Positions 1 to 6,802 of a stretch of 12,189 nucleotides of DNA are shown here, piece after piece. Position numbers and translations under genes: made by a program. How positions within the stretch are numbered: position 1 is the first letter of the stretch; every line of letters starts with the position of its first letter. Under the pieces are notes generated by a model. That model saw only the letters and a list, made by a program, of their open reading frames with translations. It was not told the origin of the DNA and searched no databases. The stretch is taken from assembly GCA_003170995.1 (NCBI GenBank), contig PMXT01000145.1, positions 1 to 12,189 on the forward strand, written 5' to 3'. This DNA comes from Actinomycetota bacterium. Lineage in GTDB: Bacteria; Actinomycetota; Thermoleophilia; Gaiellales; Gaiellaceae.

Positions 1-355
1 CGACGTGCCCCTTCTTCGTCTCGTAATCGTGCACGCCGATCTTCGGCCGCAGTTTTATCTCCTTGATGTGGATCTGCTGCTGGTGCTTGCGCGCTAGCTT
101 CGCCTTCTGCTCCTCGGCGTAGCGGTACTTGCCGTAGTCCATCACCCGGCAGACGGGCGGATCGGCGCCGGCAGCGATCTCGACCAGGTCGAGATTCTTG
201 GCGTACGCATACTCCCGCGCCTCGTCGGAAGTTTTGATTCCGATCTGAGCGCCGTCGGTGTCGATCAGACGGACGCGCGGAACGCGGATACCGTCGTTGA
301 TGCGAGCATGCGGAATGGACGGGCGAACGGGCTCATAGCGTCGCCGAGGTCTCAA
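1..355 (-). CDS. infC: Translation initiation factor IF-3, 3' end outside window
   Basis: IF-3 binds the 30S subunit, prevents premature 50S joining and checks the initiator tRNA-start codon pairing. The 118 visible residues cover the N domain (ARINDGIRVPRVRLID at about 17-32, then DLVEI and PPVCRVMDYGKYRY at about 66-79), the lysine-rich linker and the first strand of the C domain (IHIKEIKLRP at about 95-104). IF-3 is usually about 170-220 residues, so roughly the last third or more is missing beyond the left edge. I chose a TTG start at 355-353: the frame has a TAG 21 bp upstream, GGTGAG sits 6 bases before the TTG, and the product begins MRPRRRYEPVRPSIPHARIN. An ATT at codon 14 is possible but has no Shine-Dalgarno sequence. 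The gene lies downstream of thrS on the same strand, a common arrangement; rpmI and rplT would be expected next. Identity is very sure, the start moderately so. Confidence 0.95.
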   Translation of the reverse strand, partial: MRPRRRYEPVRPSIPHARINDGIRVPRVRLIDTDGAQIGIKTSDEAREYAYAKNLDLVEIAAGADPPVCRVMDYGKYRYAEEQKAKLARKHQQQIHIKEIKLRPKIGVHDYETKKGHV

Positions 356-559
356 CTGGCGCTCACCAAGCTAGGGCTTCCTCCTCTTTAGTAATGACAA
401 AACCGCTGCAGGCAGCGGCTCCGTTCTTTCCACCAAACACCTTGGTTGAACCCTCGTCGGCTCGAGGCCGCGAAGGTGAGGGAACGGATGAGCCCCTGCT
501 TGCAGGCCGTAAATGTAGCCGATCTAGTACCACCGCGCCTACACGCGTCTCGTCGACCG
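356..559 (-). promoter_or_regulatory. infC leader / thrS-infC spacer
   Basis: The 204 bp between the thrS stop and infC contain two hairpins in the minus-strand reading: CCTGC/GCAGG (495-499 and 502-506) and a terminator-like one at 399-421. The GCAGG of the first can also pair with CCTGC inside the second, so the two could be mutually exclusive. In several bacteria infC-rpmI-rplT is controlled through a leader by ribosomal protein L20 (established knowledge). That this leader works so is only inference. A purine-rich AAAGAGGAGGAA lies at about 378-389, too far (24 bases) from the chosen start to be its Shine-Dalgarno sequence. I see no clear -10/-35 pair. Confidence 0.35.
399..421 (-). terminator. 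Candidate intrinsic terminator or attenuator upstream of infC
   Basis: On the minus strand the arms CCGCTG and CAGCGG (418-413 and 408-403) form a stem around a four-base loop, extendable by one or two weaker pairs, and are followed at once by TTTTGTCATT. It lies about 45 bases before the infC start and 140 bases after thrS, so it could end thrS transcription or serve as a regulated attenuator for infC. The stem is short, so strength is uncertain. Confidence 0.5.
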
Positions 560-2464
560 TCACGAGCTGGGCGGTGAGGCGAGAGGAGTCAGCCCGATCA
601 CGAGCTCGTGAAGAGTCTTGCGCGACTGGGCGCCGCCCCGCTCGCGCACCGCGAGGTTGTCGGCCGATTCCTTGTCGCCGTAGACGACGACACGTGAGAT
701 TTTCTCCAGCTCGGCGTCGCGGATGCGCCTGCCGACCGACTCGTCGCGGTCGTCAAGATCAGCGCGGAAACCCGCTTTGCGTAGTCCCTCGGCGATCGCT
801 CCCGCGGCTGCGGCGTGGCTCTCCCCGACCGGAATCACGCGCACCTGCACGGGCGCCAGCCACAGGGGCAGGTCGCCGCCGGTGTGCTCGAGCAGGATGC
901 CGATGAAGCGCTCGAAGGAGCCGAGCAGTGCGCGGTGGATGACATAGACGGGGTGCTCGCGGTTGTCGGCGCCAATGTAGGTGAGACCGAAGCGAGCCGG
1001 CATCTGAGCATCGAGCTGAATCGTCCCCATCTGCCAGGAACGGCCGAGTACGTCGGTGATGTGAAGGTCGATCTTCGGTCCGTAGAACGATCCCTCGCCG
1101 GCCCCAAGAGCGTACGAGATGTCGTGGCGGTCGAGAGCCGCTCGCAGCTCGCCCTCGGTGAAATCCCACTCCTCGTCGCTTCCGAGCTTGTTCTCGGGTC
1201 GGGTGGAGAGTTCGGCGCGAGGCTCCAGCTCGAATATTCCGTAGACATAACGGAGGTAGTCGAGACAGCCGTCGAGCTCCGCCGAAATCTGATCCTCCGT
1301 ACAGAAGAGATGGGCATCGTCCTGGGTGACGTAGCGCACGCGGGTTAGCCCGTGCAGAGTGCCCGCGAGCTCGTTGCGATGAAGTGGCGCCGCTTCGGCG
1401 TAGCGCAAGGGTAAGTCGCGGTAGCTACGCAGCTTGCTGCCGAACAGGAGCATGTGGCCGGGGCAGTTCATCGGCTTGATCCCGTAGACGTGCTCCTCTC
1501 CAACCGGGATCAAGAACATGTTCTCGCGGAACTTCTCCCAGTGCCCGGAGGTGACCCAGAGCGCCTTGTCGTAGATCAACGGCGTCTTCACCTCCAGATA
1601 GCCGCGACGCGCGTTTTCGCGTCGGCGCAGGTCCTCGAGTTGGTTGAAGACCGCCATTCCCTTCGGGTGCCAGAACGGTGAGCCAGGCGAGTGCTCGTCG
1701 AAGTGAAAGAGGTCCAGATGGCGCCCTAGCCGCCGGTGATCGCGCTTCTTCGCCTCTTCCAAACGCGTCAGATGAGTCTCGAGGTCTTCCTTCGAGAAGA
1801 AGGCAGTTCCATAGATGCGGGTCAGCTGCTTGTTGGCCGAGTCACCCCGCCAGTAGGCGCCGGCGAGCCCGGTCAGCTTGAAAGCCTTTACCGGCTTGGA
1901 ATCGATCAGGTGCGGGCCGCGGCAGAGATCGGTGAAGTCACCCTGCGTGTAGAGGGAGATCGGGCCCTCGGCATCGTCGACCAGCTCGACCTTGTAGGGC
2001 TCCTCCTGTTCCACGAACAGGCGCCTGGCCTCGTCGCGCTCCAGCTCCTCGCGGCGCCACTGGCGCCCCTCCGCCAGCTCGCGCCCGATCTCCTCTTCGA
2101 TCCGGTCCAGATCCTCTTCGGCGATCGGCTCGGGGAAGTCGAAGTCGTAGTAGAAGCCGTTCTCGATCGCCGGCCCGATCGCGATCTTGACGCCAGGGTA
2201 GAGGCGGCGCACGGCCTCGGCCAGCAGGTGCGCAGTTGAATGCCTCAGTACTACGAGCGCATCGGGATCGTCTCCGTTCCGGGTCGTCAGAATCTCGATC
2301 TGCTGTCCGTCCTCGAGCGACAGGCGTAGATCGCTGAGATCGCCGTCGACGCGCACGCCAACAGCCTGCGCGGCCAGCCTGGGCCCGATCGAGCGCGCAG
2401 CATCCAGGCCACTCGCCCCTTCGGGCAACTCGAGCTGTGATCCGTCCGGAAGTTGAACGTGCAT
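560..2464 (-). CDS. thrS: Threonyl-tRNA synthetase
   Basis: Charges tRNA-Thr with threonine in the cytoplasm and edits mischarged serine. The 634-residue length is normal. Domains in order: TGS domain (about 1-60); editing domain with H75 and H79 (RHSTAH) and C181/H185 (CRGPH); class II catalytic core with the zinc ligands C334 (MNCPGH), H385 (DDAH) and H510 (VIHRALLG); motif 2 around R363 (LHRNEL); motif 3 around GSFERF at 516-521; anticodon-binding domain from about 536. These numbers nearly coincide with E. coli ThrRS. The ATG at 2464 gives MHVQLPDG, the expected TGS beginning, although its Shine-Dalgarno sequence is weak. It is divergent from the STAS gene and followed by infC on the same strand. 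All catalytic, zinc and editing residues I looked for are present. Confidence 0.98.
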   Translation of the reverse strand: MHVQLPDGSQLELPEGASGLDAARSIGPRLAAQAVGVRVDGDLSDLRLSLEDGQQIEILTTRNGDDPDALVVLRHSTAHLLAEAVRRLYPGVKIAIGPAIENGFYYDFDFPEPIAEEDLDRIEEEIGRELAEGRQWRREELERDEARRLFVEQEEPYKVELVDDAEGPISLYTQGDFTDLCRGPHLIDSKPVKAFKLTGLAGAYWRGDSANKQLTRIYGTAFFSKEDLETHLTRLEEAKKRDHRRLGRHLDLFHFDEHSPGSPFWHPKGMAVFNQLEDLRRRENARRGYLEVKTPLIYDKALWVTSGHWEKFRENMFLIPVGEEHVYGIKPMNCPGHMLLFGSKLRSYRDLPLRYAEAAPLHRNELAGTLHGLTRVRYVTQDDAHLFCTEDQISAELDGCLDYLRYVYGIFELEPRAELSTRPENKLGSDEEWDFTEGELRAALDRHDISYALGAGEGSFYGPKIDLHITDVLGRSWQMGTIQLDAQMPARFGLTYIGADNREHPVYVIHRALLGSFERFIGILLEHTGGDLPLWLAPVQVRVIPVGESHAAAAGAIAEGLRKAGFRADLDDRDESVGRRIRDAELEKISRVVVYGDKESADNLAVRERGGAQSRKTLHELVIGLTPLASPPSS

Positions 2465-2548
2465 CGACGAGAAGAATACTTTGCGCTCCGGCAGCTAGCG
2501 CCGACTCACTCCGGATTGAAAACGTCAGAGCTGGGTACGGGACAAGAC
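2465..2548. promoter_or_regulatory. Divergent thrS / STAS intergenic region
   Basis: These 84 bp separate the starts of two divergent genes and must hold the proximal signals for both unless promoters lie inside the genes. I find no convincing -10/-35 pair on either strand, and no T-box leader features (no room for a specifier stem and T-box before thrS). Confidence 0.3.
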
Positions 2549-2932
2549 GTGTCGATTTTGGAACCGGAAGTACGGACTACCCGCCTTGCCGACAAAGAGC
2601 TGCTCGTCTCTGTCAGCGGTGAGCTCGACCTCCATTCGGTGGGATCGCTACAGGGAGCGCTCGATGAGGCACTAAACGAGAGCGGCGTGCTCGTCGTCGT
2701 AGATCTCAGCGATGTCGCCCTGATCGACTCGATCGCGCTTGGTGCGCTAGCACGGGCCTCGAGAGGCCTGCGCGAAAGCGGCGGCGCGCTCGGGGTGGTG
2801 GCATCCAACACCGACGTGGTACGCGCCTTCCAGATCACGAGCCTCGACCGTGTGATACCGATGGCGGCGGCGACCAGCGAGATATTGGAGCGCCTGCGCG
2901 GTGCGACCGCGTCGAGCGTGGAGACGACCTAG
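2549..2932 (+). CDS. STAS-domain protein, anti-sigma factor antagonist type
   Basis: Single STAS domain of the SpoIIAA/RsbV type, which in known systems binds an anti-sigma kinase and is switched off when a serine is phosphorylated. Visible: LLVSVSGELDLHS (about 18-30), the central strand VVVDLSDVALIDS (about 49-61) and the helix ALGALARASRGLRESGG. The phosphoacceptor position follows the Asp in D60-S61; the usual DSSGLG is DSIALG here, so the serine is kept but its neighbours differ. I chose the GTG at 2549 (127 residues, GGGA about 7 bases upstream) because an in-frame ATG at 2453 would overlap thrS and add residues unlike STAS proteins; a TTG at 2516 is another option. No anti-sigma kinase or sigma gene is next to it, so its partner must be elsewhere. 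Family sure, partner unknown. Confidence 0.85.
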   Translation: MSILEPEVRTTRLADKELLVSVSGELDLHSVGSLQGALDEALNESGVLVVVDLSDVALIDSIALGALARASRGLRESGGALGVVASNTDVVRAFQITSLDRVIPMAAATSEILERLRGATASSVETT

Positions 2933-2968
2933 CCGGATAGGCCCTGGTCGCGCCCATAGCCCCGGCTA
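2930..2968. terminator. Inverted repeat between convergent genes
   Basis: TAGCCGG (2930-2936) and CCGGCTA (2962-2968) are perfect inverted 7-mers, each containing the TAG stop of one of the two converging genes, with a 25-base loop. It could act as a weak two-way terminator, but there is no T-run on either side. Confidence 0.3.
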
Positions 2969-3379
2969 CGAACGCGACACTGCTTTCTGAGCTCGGCCGG
3001 TTGTTAATCGAAACTGGTTCTTAATCGCTGGCGTCCTGCTCGGAACCGATCCCTTGAGGTAGATGCGTCCGAAGGAGGTCGAGACGTAGCGAGCGCGCCA
3101 GTAGGCGAAGGCGTCGTCGTAGACGCGCTCGACCACCGCGAAGCGCTCGACGTTACCGACTTCGTCCTCCAGCGCCAGGCGACCGCGCTCGAGCAGTTCG
3201 CGCAGGCCACGCCGATCATGATCCCGCTTCAGACGGCGCGCGAGCTCATCGATCGCCGCTCCACCCGGTCGCTCCAAAGAGAGCGCGATCAGCTCGCGTA
3301 GAACGTCGAGCAGCTCCTTCTAGGCCTCGGCATCCTGGGCGATGGTCTTCTCGATCATCGGGTTCGGATCGGGGTTCAC
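2966..3379 (-). pseudogene. Unidentified small gene interrupted by an in-frame TAG
   Basis: I do not recognise the family. A GTG at 3379 has a good Shine-Dalgarno match (GCGAGG, about 6 bases upstream) and begins MNPDPNPMIEKTIAQDAEA, then hits TAG at 3322-3320 (codon 20). In the same frame the sequence goes on as KELLDVLRELIALSLERPGG and IDELARRLKRDHDRRGLREL, helical and charged, with strongly GC-biased third positions as far as VSTSFGRIYLKG near 3060. The last ~27 codons (TPAIKNQFRLTT and so on) have ordinary-DNA composition, so the true 3' end may also be lost or frameshifted. A shorter reading starting at TTG 3277 (103 residues) is possible but has no clear Shine-Dalgarno sequence. A sequencing error at the TAG would restore the 5' part. 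It converges on the STAS gene. Confidence 0.5.
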
Positions 3380-3587
3380 GGTTTGCCTCGCTCTCGTCTC
3401 TCGGCTGATCCTTTACGGCGATCGGCAGAAAGCTCCCGCTTCGTGATGGCCCAGATCGATGGATCGGGGCTGTCCGACCAGGGTACTGGGCTCGAGTTCG
3501 AGAGCGGCACGGGCCAGTGCCGAGTGTCAGAATCGTTCTTGCGCCGCATTCTTGCTGCAGACGACGACGCCCGGAAAGGAACCAGCT
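3380..3587 (+). other. Spacer upstream of the DUF4232 gene, with small hairpin
   Basis: Between two divergently oriented genes. It holds one perfect 6 bp inverted repeat, CGGCAC/GTGCCG at 3505-3510 and 3517-3522 with a six-base loop, and the short palindrome CTCGAGTTCGAG just before it. I see no convincing promoter; the hairpin's role is unknown. Confidence 0.3.
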
Positions 3588-4112
3588 ATGCGATCACCCA
3601 CCTCTTTGACCATGCTCGGCGCCGCTCTTGCCGCGGTCGCCGTGACCGCGCTCACCGTCCAGACAGCCACCGGCTCGCAGGCGAGCACGCCCACCTGCCA
3701 GGCCTCGCAACTGCACGGGAAACGACTCGATTCGAACGGCGCCGCCGGTACGATCCTATCCAGCGTGACGCTCCGAAATAGCGGCACCGCCTGCACGCTC
3801 AAGGGCTATCCGTCGTTACGGATCGAGGGAGCGCACGGACTACTCCCCACTCACGTCCAGCACGGCGGGCTCGCCGTTCTCAAAGCGAAGCCGAAGCTCG
3901 TGAAGATCGCGCATAACGGCAAGGCGAGCGTGCTCATCTCCTACGGCGACGTTCCGGTCGGCTCGGAGACGACCTGCCCGGCCGGCAAGGCACTACGTCT
4001 ACGGCCGCCGAAAGCGACGGGCTGGCTGACGATCAAGGTCGCCACGAGCGCCTGTGGGCACGGCACGCTGGACGAATCGCCGGTACTGGCAGGGGTGCAC
4101 AGCTCCCGGTAG
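3588..4112 (+). CDS. Exported DUF4232-domain protein
   Basis: A 174-residue protein with an N-terminal export signal (MRSPTSLTMLGAALAAVAVTAL, cleavage likely near TATGSQAS at 27-34) followed by one DUF4232 domain. Family marks: TCQASQL at about 36-42, then the core NSGTACTLKGYPSLRIEGAHG at about 64-84 and the C-terminal strand TGWLTIKVATSACGHG. Four cysteines in the mature part (37, 69, 130, 156) could make two disulfides. The ATG at 3588 has GGAAAGGA about 8 bases upstream; longer in-frame reading upstream lacks a signal peptide and was not used. DUF4232 proteins are common exported or lipid-linked proteins in actinobacteria with no settled function. It precedes the ABC importer operon but is separated from it by almost 200 bp, so cotranscription is uncertain. 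Confidence 0.85.
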   Translation: MRSPTSLTMLGAALAAVAVTALTVQTATGSQASTPTCQASQLHGKRLDSNGAAGTILSSVTLRNSGTACTLKGYPSLRIEGAHGLLPTHVQHGGLAVLKAKPKLVKIAHNGKASVLISYGDVPVGSETTCPAGKALRLRPPKATGWLTIKVATSACGHGTLDESPVLAGVHSSR

Positions 4113-4127
4113 CCGGGCTCTTCCGGC
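4112..4127 (+). terminator. Short hairpin after the DUF4232 stop codon
   Basis: GCCGG (4112-4116) and CCGGC (4123-4127) with a six-base loop start inside the stop codon. There is no T-run after it, so a terminator role is weakly supported. Confidence 0.25.
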
Positions 4128-4134
4128 AGGCACT

Positions 4135-4177
4135 GAGCGGTAGCGAGTTGCTTTCTCCACCGCTCGCGTAGGAGAAT
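4135..4177 (+). promoter_or_regulatory. Inverted repeat and possible promoter upstream of the ABC importer operon
   Basis: GAGCGGT (4135-4141) and ACCGCTC (4159-4165) are perfect inverted 7-mers with a 17-base spacer. Between and after them lie TTGCTT (4148-4153) and, 18 bases on, GAGAAT (4172-4177), a weak -35/-10 match. If real, the repeat would straddle the -35 box as an operator would, about 130 bases before the binding-protein start. It could equally be a hairpin ending DUF4232 transcription. Nothing else of note is seen between 4178 and the Shine-Dalgarno sequence. Confidence 0.25.
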
Positions 4178-4309
4178 CAACACTCCTTGAGTTTCCGGAC
4201 GTCGTCGCTAAGCGCGAGAACCGGCGGATCCTCCGCCTATCCGCCCCTGCGACCGGACCGAATCTCAGACTCCAACGCGACGTCCCTCGAGAAAGGAATC
4301 GGAGTAACC

Positions 4310-5140
4310 ATGCGCAAACGCACGATTTTCGCCCTACTGGGGGCGATGCTCGTCGCCGTGCTCGTCATCGGGGCCACTACCGGCTGCGGCTCGAAGAAGA
4401 GCAACCAGATCAAGATCCAGATCTACCCCGCCGACAGCAACGCCGCCATGGCGCTCCAGGCGGATAAGGTCGACGCCTACTTCGCCGATGCGACGCCGGT
4501 CCTCTACTACATGAAGAAGAACCCCGGCAAGTTCGAGATCGCCGGAAAGCAGATCGCGGCCGCTCCGGAAGGAATTGCTACCCGGAAGGGCGATCCGCTT
4601 GGCGCGAAGCTCAAGCAGGCGATCGCGGAGCTCTATGCCAACGGCACCATGCAGAAGATCCTCTCCAAATGGGGTCTGAGCCAGTTCGCGCTCAGCAATC
4701 CCCCGAAAACCACTCCGATTGCCAAGGCCAGTGGAGGCACGATTACCTTCTGCAGCGACACCACCTACCCGCCGATGGAGTCGCTCGTGAACGGTAAGGC
4801 CGTCGGCGCCGACGTCGACATCGCCAACGCCGCCGCGAATCTCCTGGGCGAAAAGGCGCAGATCATAAGCACCGGTTTCGACGTGATCATCCCGGCGCTT
4901 ACCGGCAACAAGTGCGACGCGATCATCAGCGCGCTGACCGACACGGCGGAGCGCGCCAAGCACGTCAACTTCGCCGATTACGTCAACGTCGGCATGCTCC
5001 TGATGGTCAAGAAGGGGAATCCCGCACACATCAGCGATCTCGCTTCTCTTGGTGGCAAGACCGTTGCGGTCGAGGCGGCAACGACCGAGAAGGCCGCGCT
5101 CGACGCCGAGAACAAGGTCCTTGCCAAGGGCGGGAAGTAG
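4310..5140 (+). CDS. Polar amino acid ABC importer binding lipoprotein, circularly permuted
   Basis: Extracytoplasmic solute receptor of family 3 (SBP_bac_3, GlnH/HisJ type), presumably delivering a polar amino acid to the permease and ATPase encoded next. 276 residues: signal peptide 1-25 with lipobox ATTGC (C26 lipidated), then SBP segments in unusual order. Residues 33-128 (IKIQIYPADSNAAMALQ ... MQKILSKWGLSQFAL) match the C-terminal part of normal family members; a Pro/Thr/Ala-rich linker (129-143) follows; residues 144-276 (TITFCSDTTYPPMES ... NKVLAKGGK) match the normal N-terminal part, and the protein ends there. No segment appears lost or duplicated. Ligand residues are kept: R215 (TDTAERAK) for the alpha-carboxylate and D60 (YFADATP) for the alpha-amino group. 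The ATG at 4310 has CGGAG 6 bases upstream; the frame extends to 4187 but without a signal peptide. The permease gene starts 6 bp after the stop. Family very sure; exact ligand unknown. Confidence 0.92.
   Translation: MRKRTIFALLGAMLVAVLVIGATTGCGSKKSNQIKIQIYPADSNAAMALQADKVDAYFADATPVLYYMKKNPGKFEIAGKQIAAAPEGIATRKGDPLGAKLKQAIAELYANGTMQKILSKWGLSQFALSNPPKTTPIAKASGGTITFCSDTTYPPMESLVNGKAVGADVDIANAAANLLGEKAQIISTGFDVIIPALTGNKCDAIISALTDTAERAKHVNFADYVNVGMLLMVKKGNPAHISDLASLGGKTVAVEAATTEKAALDAENKVLAKGGK
4400..4693 (+). other. Relocated lobe II coding segment bounded by AGCAA
   Basis: This 294 bp piece (98 codons, in frame) encodes the part that normally ends a family 3 binding protein. AGCAA begins it (4400-4404), occurs again immediately after it (4694-4698), and also overlaps the gene's stop codon (5139-5143), where the piece would be expected. 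Removing it joins SKK to SNPPKTTP, giving an ordinary lipoprotein linker before the normal domain start. Composition matches the rest of the gene. See findings. Confidence 0.6.
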
Positions 5141-5146
5141 CAAACC

Positions 5147-5944
5147 GTGTTTATTGCCGTCGCGGTTAACTGGCACCTCGTCTGGACGCGGATCGTTAAT
5201 CCGAACGGCATCTTCGCCCATGCGCTCTGGGTGACGATCTACATCTCGATCGTCGCCCAGATCCTGGGCATCGCGCTGGGACTGCTCGCGGCGCTCATGC
5301 GCATGTCATCTTTCCGGCCGTTCCGATTCATCTCCGGGCTCTATGTACTCCTCTTCCGCGGAACGCCGGTGCTGGTGCAGATCATGATCTTCTACTTGAT
5401 GATCCCAGGACGCTCGCTGAACCTGCTCCTGTTCCATCCACCGGAGACGATCGCCGCCGGCATCCTGGCGCTGGGCATCAATGAGGGCGCATACATGCGG
5501 GAGATTTTCCGGGCCGGTATCGATTCGATCGACCGCGGCCAGATGGAGGCGGCGAAGTCGTTGGGTATGCGCTACGGCATGGCTATGCGCCGGATAGTTC
5601 TACCTCAGGCCGCGCGAGTAATCGTTCCGCCGCTCGGGAATGAGTTCAACAACATGATGAAGACCAGCTCGCTCGTGACCATCATCGGTGTCTACGAGCT
5701 GTTCACGGACGCGCAGACCTTCCAATCGAACACGTTCTCCCGGGACATCGCGCCTTTCATCGCGGTCGCCTTTTGGTACCTCGTTCTGACCTCGATCTGG
5801 AGCTTCATCCAGGCCATGATCGAGCGGAAGCTGGCAGTGAGCGAGCACGGCGACGAGATCTCGCTGCGAGAAAGAGCGGTCGCGATCTGGACAGAGGGCG
5901 GCGGCATGGTTCGTTCGGCCTGGCCGTGGAGGGCGAGAGCGTGA
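5147..5944 (+). CDS. Polar amino acid ABC transporter permease (HisM/GlnP family)
   Basis: Inner-membrane channel subunit of the importer, 265 residues. Hydrophobic segments at about 28-50, 60-86, 98-115, 155-182 and 203-225. Family marks: FRGTPVLVQ at 70-78, the cytoplasmic EAA loop [22 protein letters not shown] at 134-155 that contacts the ATPase, and [21 protein letters not shown] at about 165-185. The GTG start at 5147 follows the binding-protein stop by 6 bp, with GGGAAG about 9 bases upstream. The 3' end overlaps the ATPase start (GTGA), indicating translational coupling. The tail beyond about residue 231 is polar and somewhat longer than usual. Only one permease is present, so it probably works as a homodimer. 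Confidence 0.95.
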   Translation: MFIAVAVNWHLVWTRIVNPNGIFAHALWVTIYISIVAQILGIALGLLAALMRMSSFRPFRFISGLYVLLFRGTPVLVQIMIFYLMIPGRSLNLLLFHPPETIAAGILALGINEGAYMREIFRAGIDSIDRGQMEAAKSLGMRYGMAMRRIVLPQAARVIVPPLGNEFNNMMKTSSLVTIIGVYELFTDAQTFQSNTFSRDIAPFIAVAFWYLVLTSIWSFIQAMIERKLAVSEHGDEISLRERAVAIWTEGGGMVRSAWPWRARA

Positions 5945-6714
5945 GCGCCGAAAGCGGATTCGTCATGCGCGCCGTCGAGGTGCACAAACGCTTCGGCCGC
6001 CTGCACGTCCTCCGCGGAGTCTCGCTGGACGTGAAGCCGCGCGAGACGGTCTGCATCATCGGCGCCTCGGGCTCGGGCAAGACGACCTTCCTGCGCTGTA
6101 TCAACCACCTGGAGAAGATCGATGGCGGCCTGATCGAGGTCAACGGGCACCCGATCGGCTACCGGCGCCGTGGCGAGAAGCTGGTCGAGGACCGTGAACG
6201 GAGCATCTCCCGCCAGCGCACCGAGATCGGCTTCGTCTTCCAGCGCTTCAACCTTTTCCCCCATAAAACGGCTCTCCAGAACGTGATCGAGGCGCCCGTG
6301 CACGTACGCGGCGTAGCCAAAAATCAGGCGGTTGCTGATGCTGAAAAACTCCTCACCCGAGTCGGGCTCGGCGATAAGAAGGACGCTTATCCGGGGAAGC
6401 TCTCCGGCGGACAGCAGCAGCGGGTGGCGATCGCCCGCTCACTGGCGATGAAGCCGGCGCTGATGCTCTTCGATGAGCCCACCAGCGCGCTCGACCCGGA
6501 GGTCACCGGCGAGGTGCTGGACGTGATGGAGGAGTTGGCGCACGAGGGCACGACGATGATCGTCGTCACGCACGAGATGGGCTTCGCCAAGCGCGCCGCC
6601 GACCGTGTGGTGATGATGGACGAGGGCGTGATCATCGAGGAGGGCCCGCCCGAGCACTTCTTCGAGTCGCCCACGCACGAGCGCACCAAGGCCTTCCTCT
6701 CCAAGATCCTCTGA
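5941..6714 (+). CDS. Polar amino acid ABC transporter ATPase (HisP/GlnQ family)
   Basis: Cytoplasmic ATPase that drives the importer, 257 residues. Walker [10 protein letters not shown] at 41-49, Q-loop [11 protein letters not shown] at 98-108, signature LSGGQQQR at 154-161, Walker B LMLFDEP at 174-180 with the D-loop SALD, and switch histidine H211 (VVTHE). All catalytic residues are intact. The GTG at 5941 overlaps the permease stop by four bases and has GGAGG 8 bases upstream; an ATG at 5965 is a less likely start. The 18-residue stretch [18 protein letters not shown] before the Q-loop is the insert typical of HisP-like ATPases. Last gene of the three-gene importer unit. Confidence 0.97.
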   Translation: MSAESGFVMRAVEVHKRFGRLHVLRGVSLDVKPRETVCIIGASGSGKTTFLRCINHLEKIDGGLIEVNGHPIGYRRRGEKLVEDRERSISRQRTEIGFVFQRFNLFPHKTALQNVIEAPVHVRGVAKNQAVADAEKLLTRVGLGDKKDAYPGKLSGGQQQRVAIARSLAMKPALMLFDEPTSALDPEVTGEVLDVMEELAHEGTTMIVVTHEMGFAKRAADRVVMMDEGVIIEEGPPEHFFESPTHERTKAFLSKIL

Positions 6715-6760
6715 ACCAGTCGGCTTCGCCGGCCGATCATCCGCTTACGATTGCGCCGTA

Positions 6761-6778
6761 CGGCGCCAGCGGGCGCCG
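6761..6778 (+). other. GC-rich hairpin between the importer operon and the acetate transporter gene
   Basis: CGGCGCC and GGCGCCG form a perfect 7 bp stem with loop AGCG, 13 bases before the Shine-Dalgarno sequence of the next gene. It could end the ABC operon or shape the leader of the next gene; the lack of a T-run argues against a standard terminator. A smaller CGGC/GCCG hairpin lies at 6721-6731. Confidence 0.35.
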
Positions 6779-6802
6779 CTGTCTACGAGATAGGAGGACT
6801 CT

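Noticed and set aside
363..563. A 66-codon minus-strand reading frame whose GTG overlaps the thrS stop
   Set aside because: Despite the tidy overlap, it uses many rare codons (CTA, TTA, GTA), resembles no known protein to me and runs through the candidate terminator hairpin.
2465..2548. T-box or other leader riboswitch before thrS
   Set aside because: Only 84 bp separate the divergent starts and no T-box sequence or specifier stem is visible.
4334..5221. Long minus-strand open frame opposite the binding-protein gene
   Set aside because: Antisense to a gene with clear family motifs; the product looks like the complement of GC-rich codons and matches nothing known.
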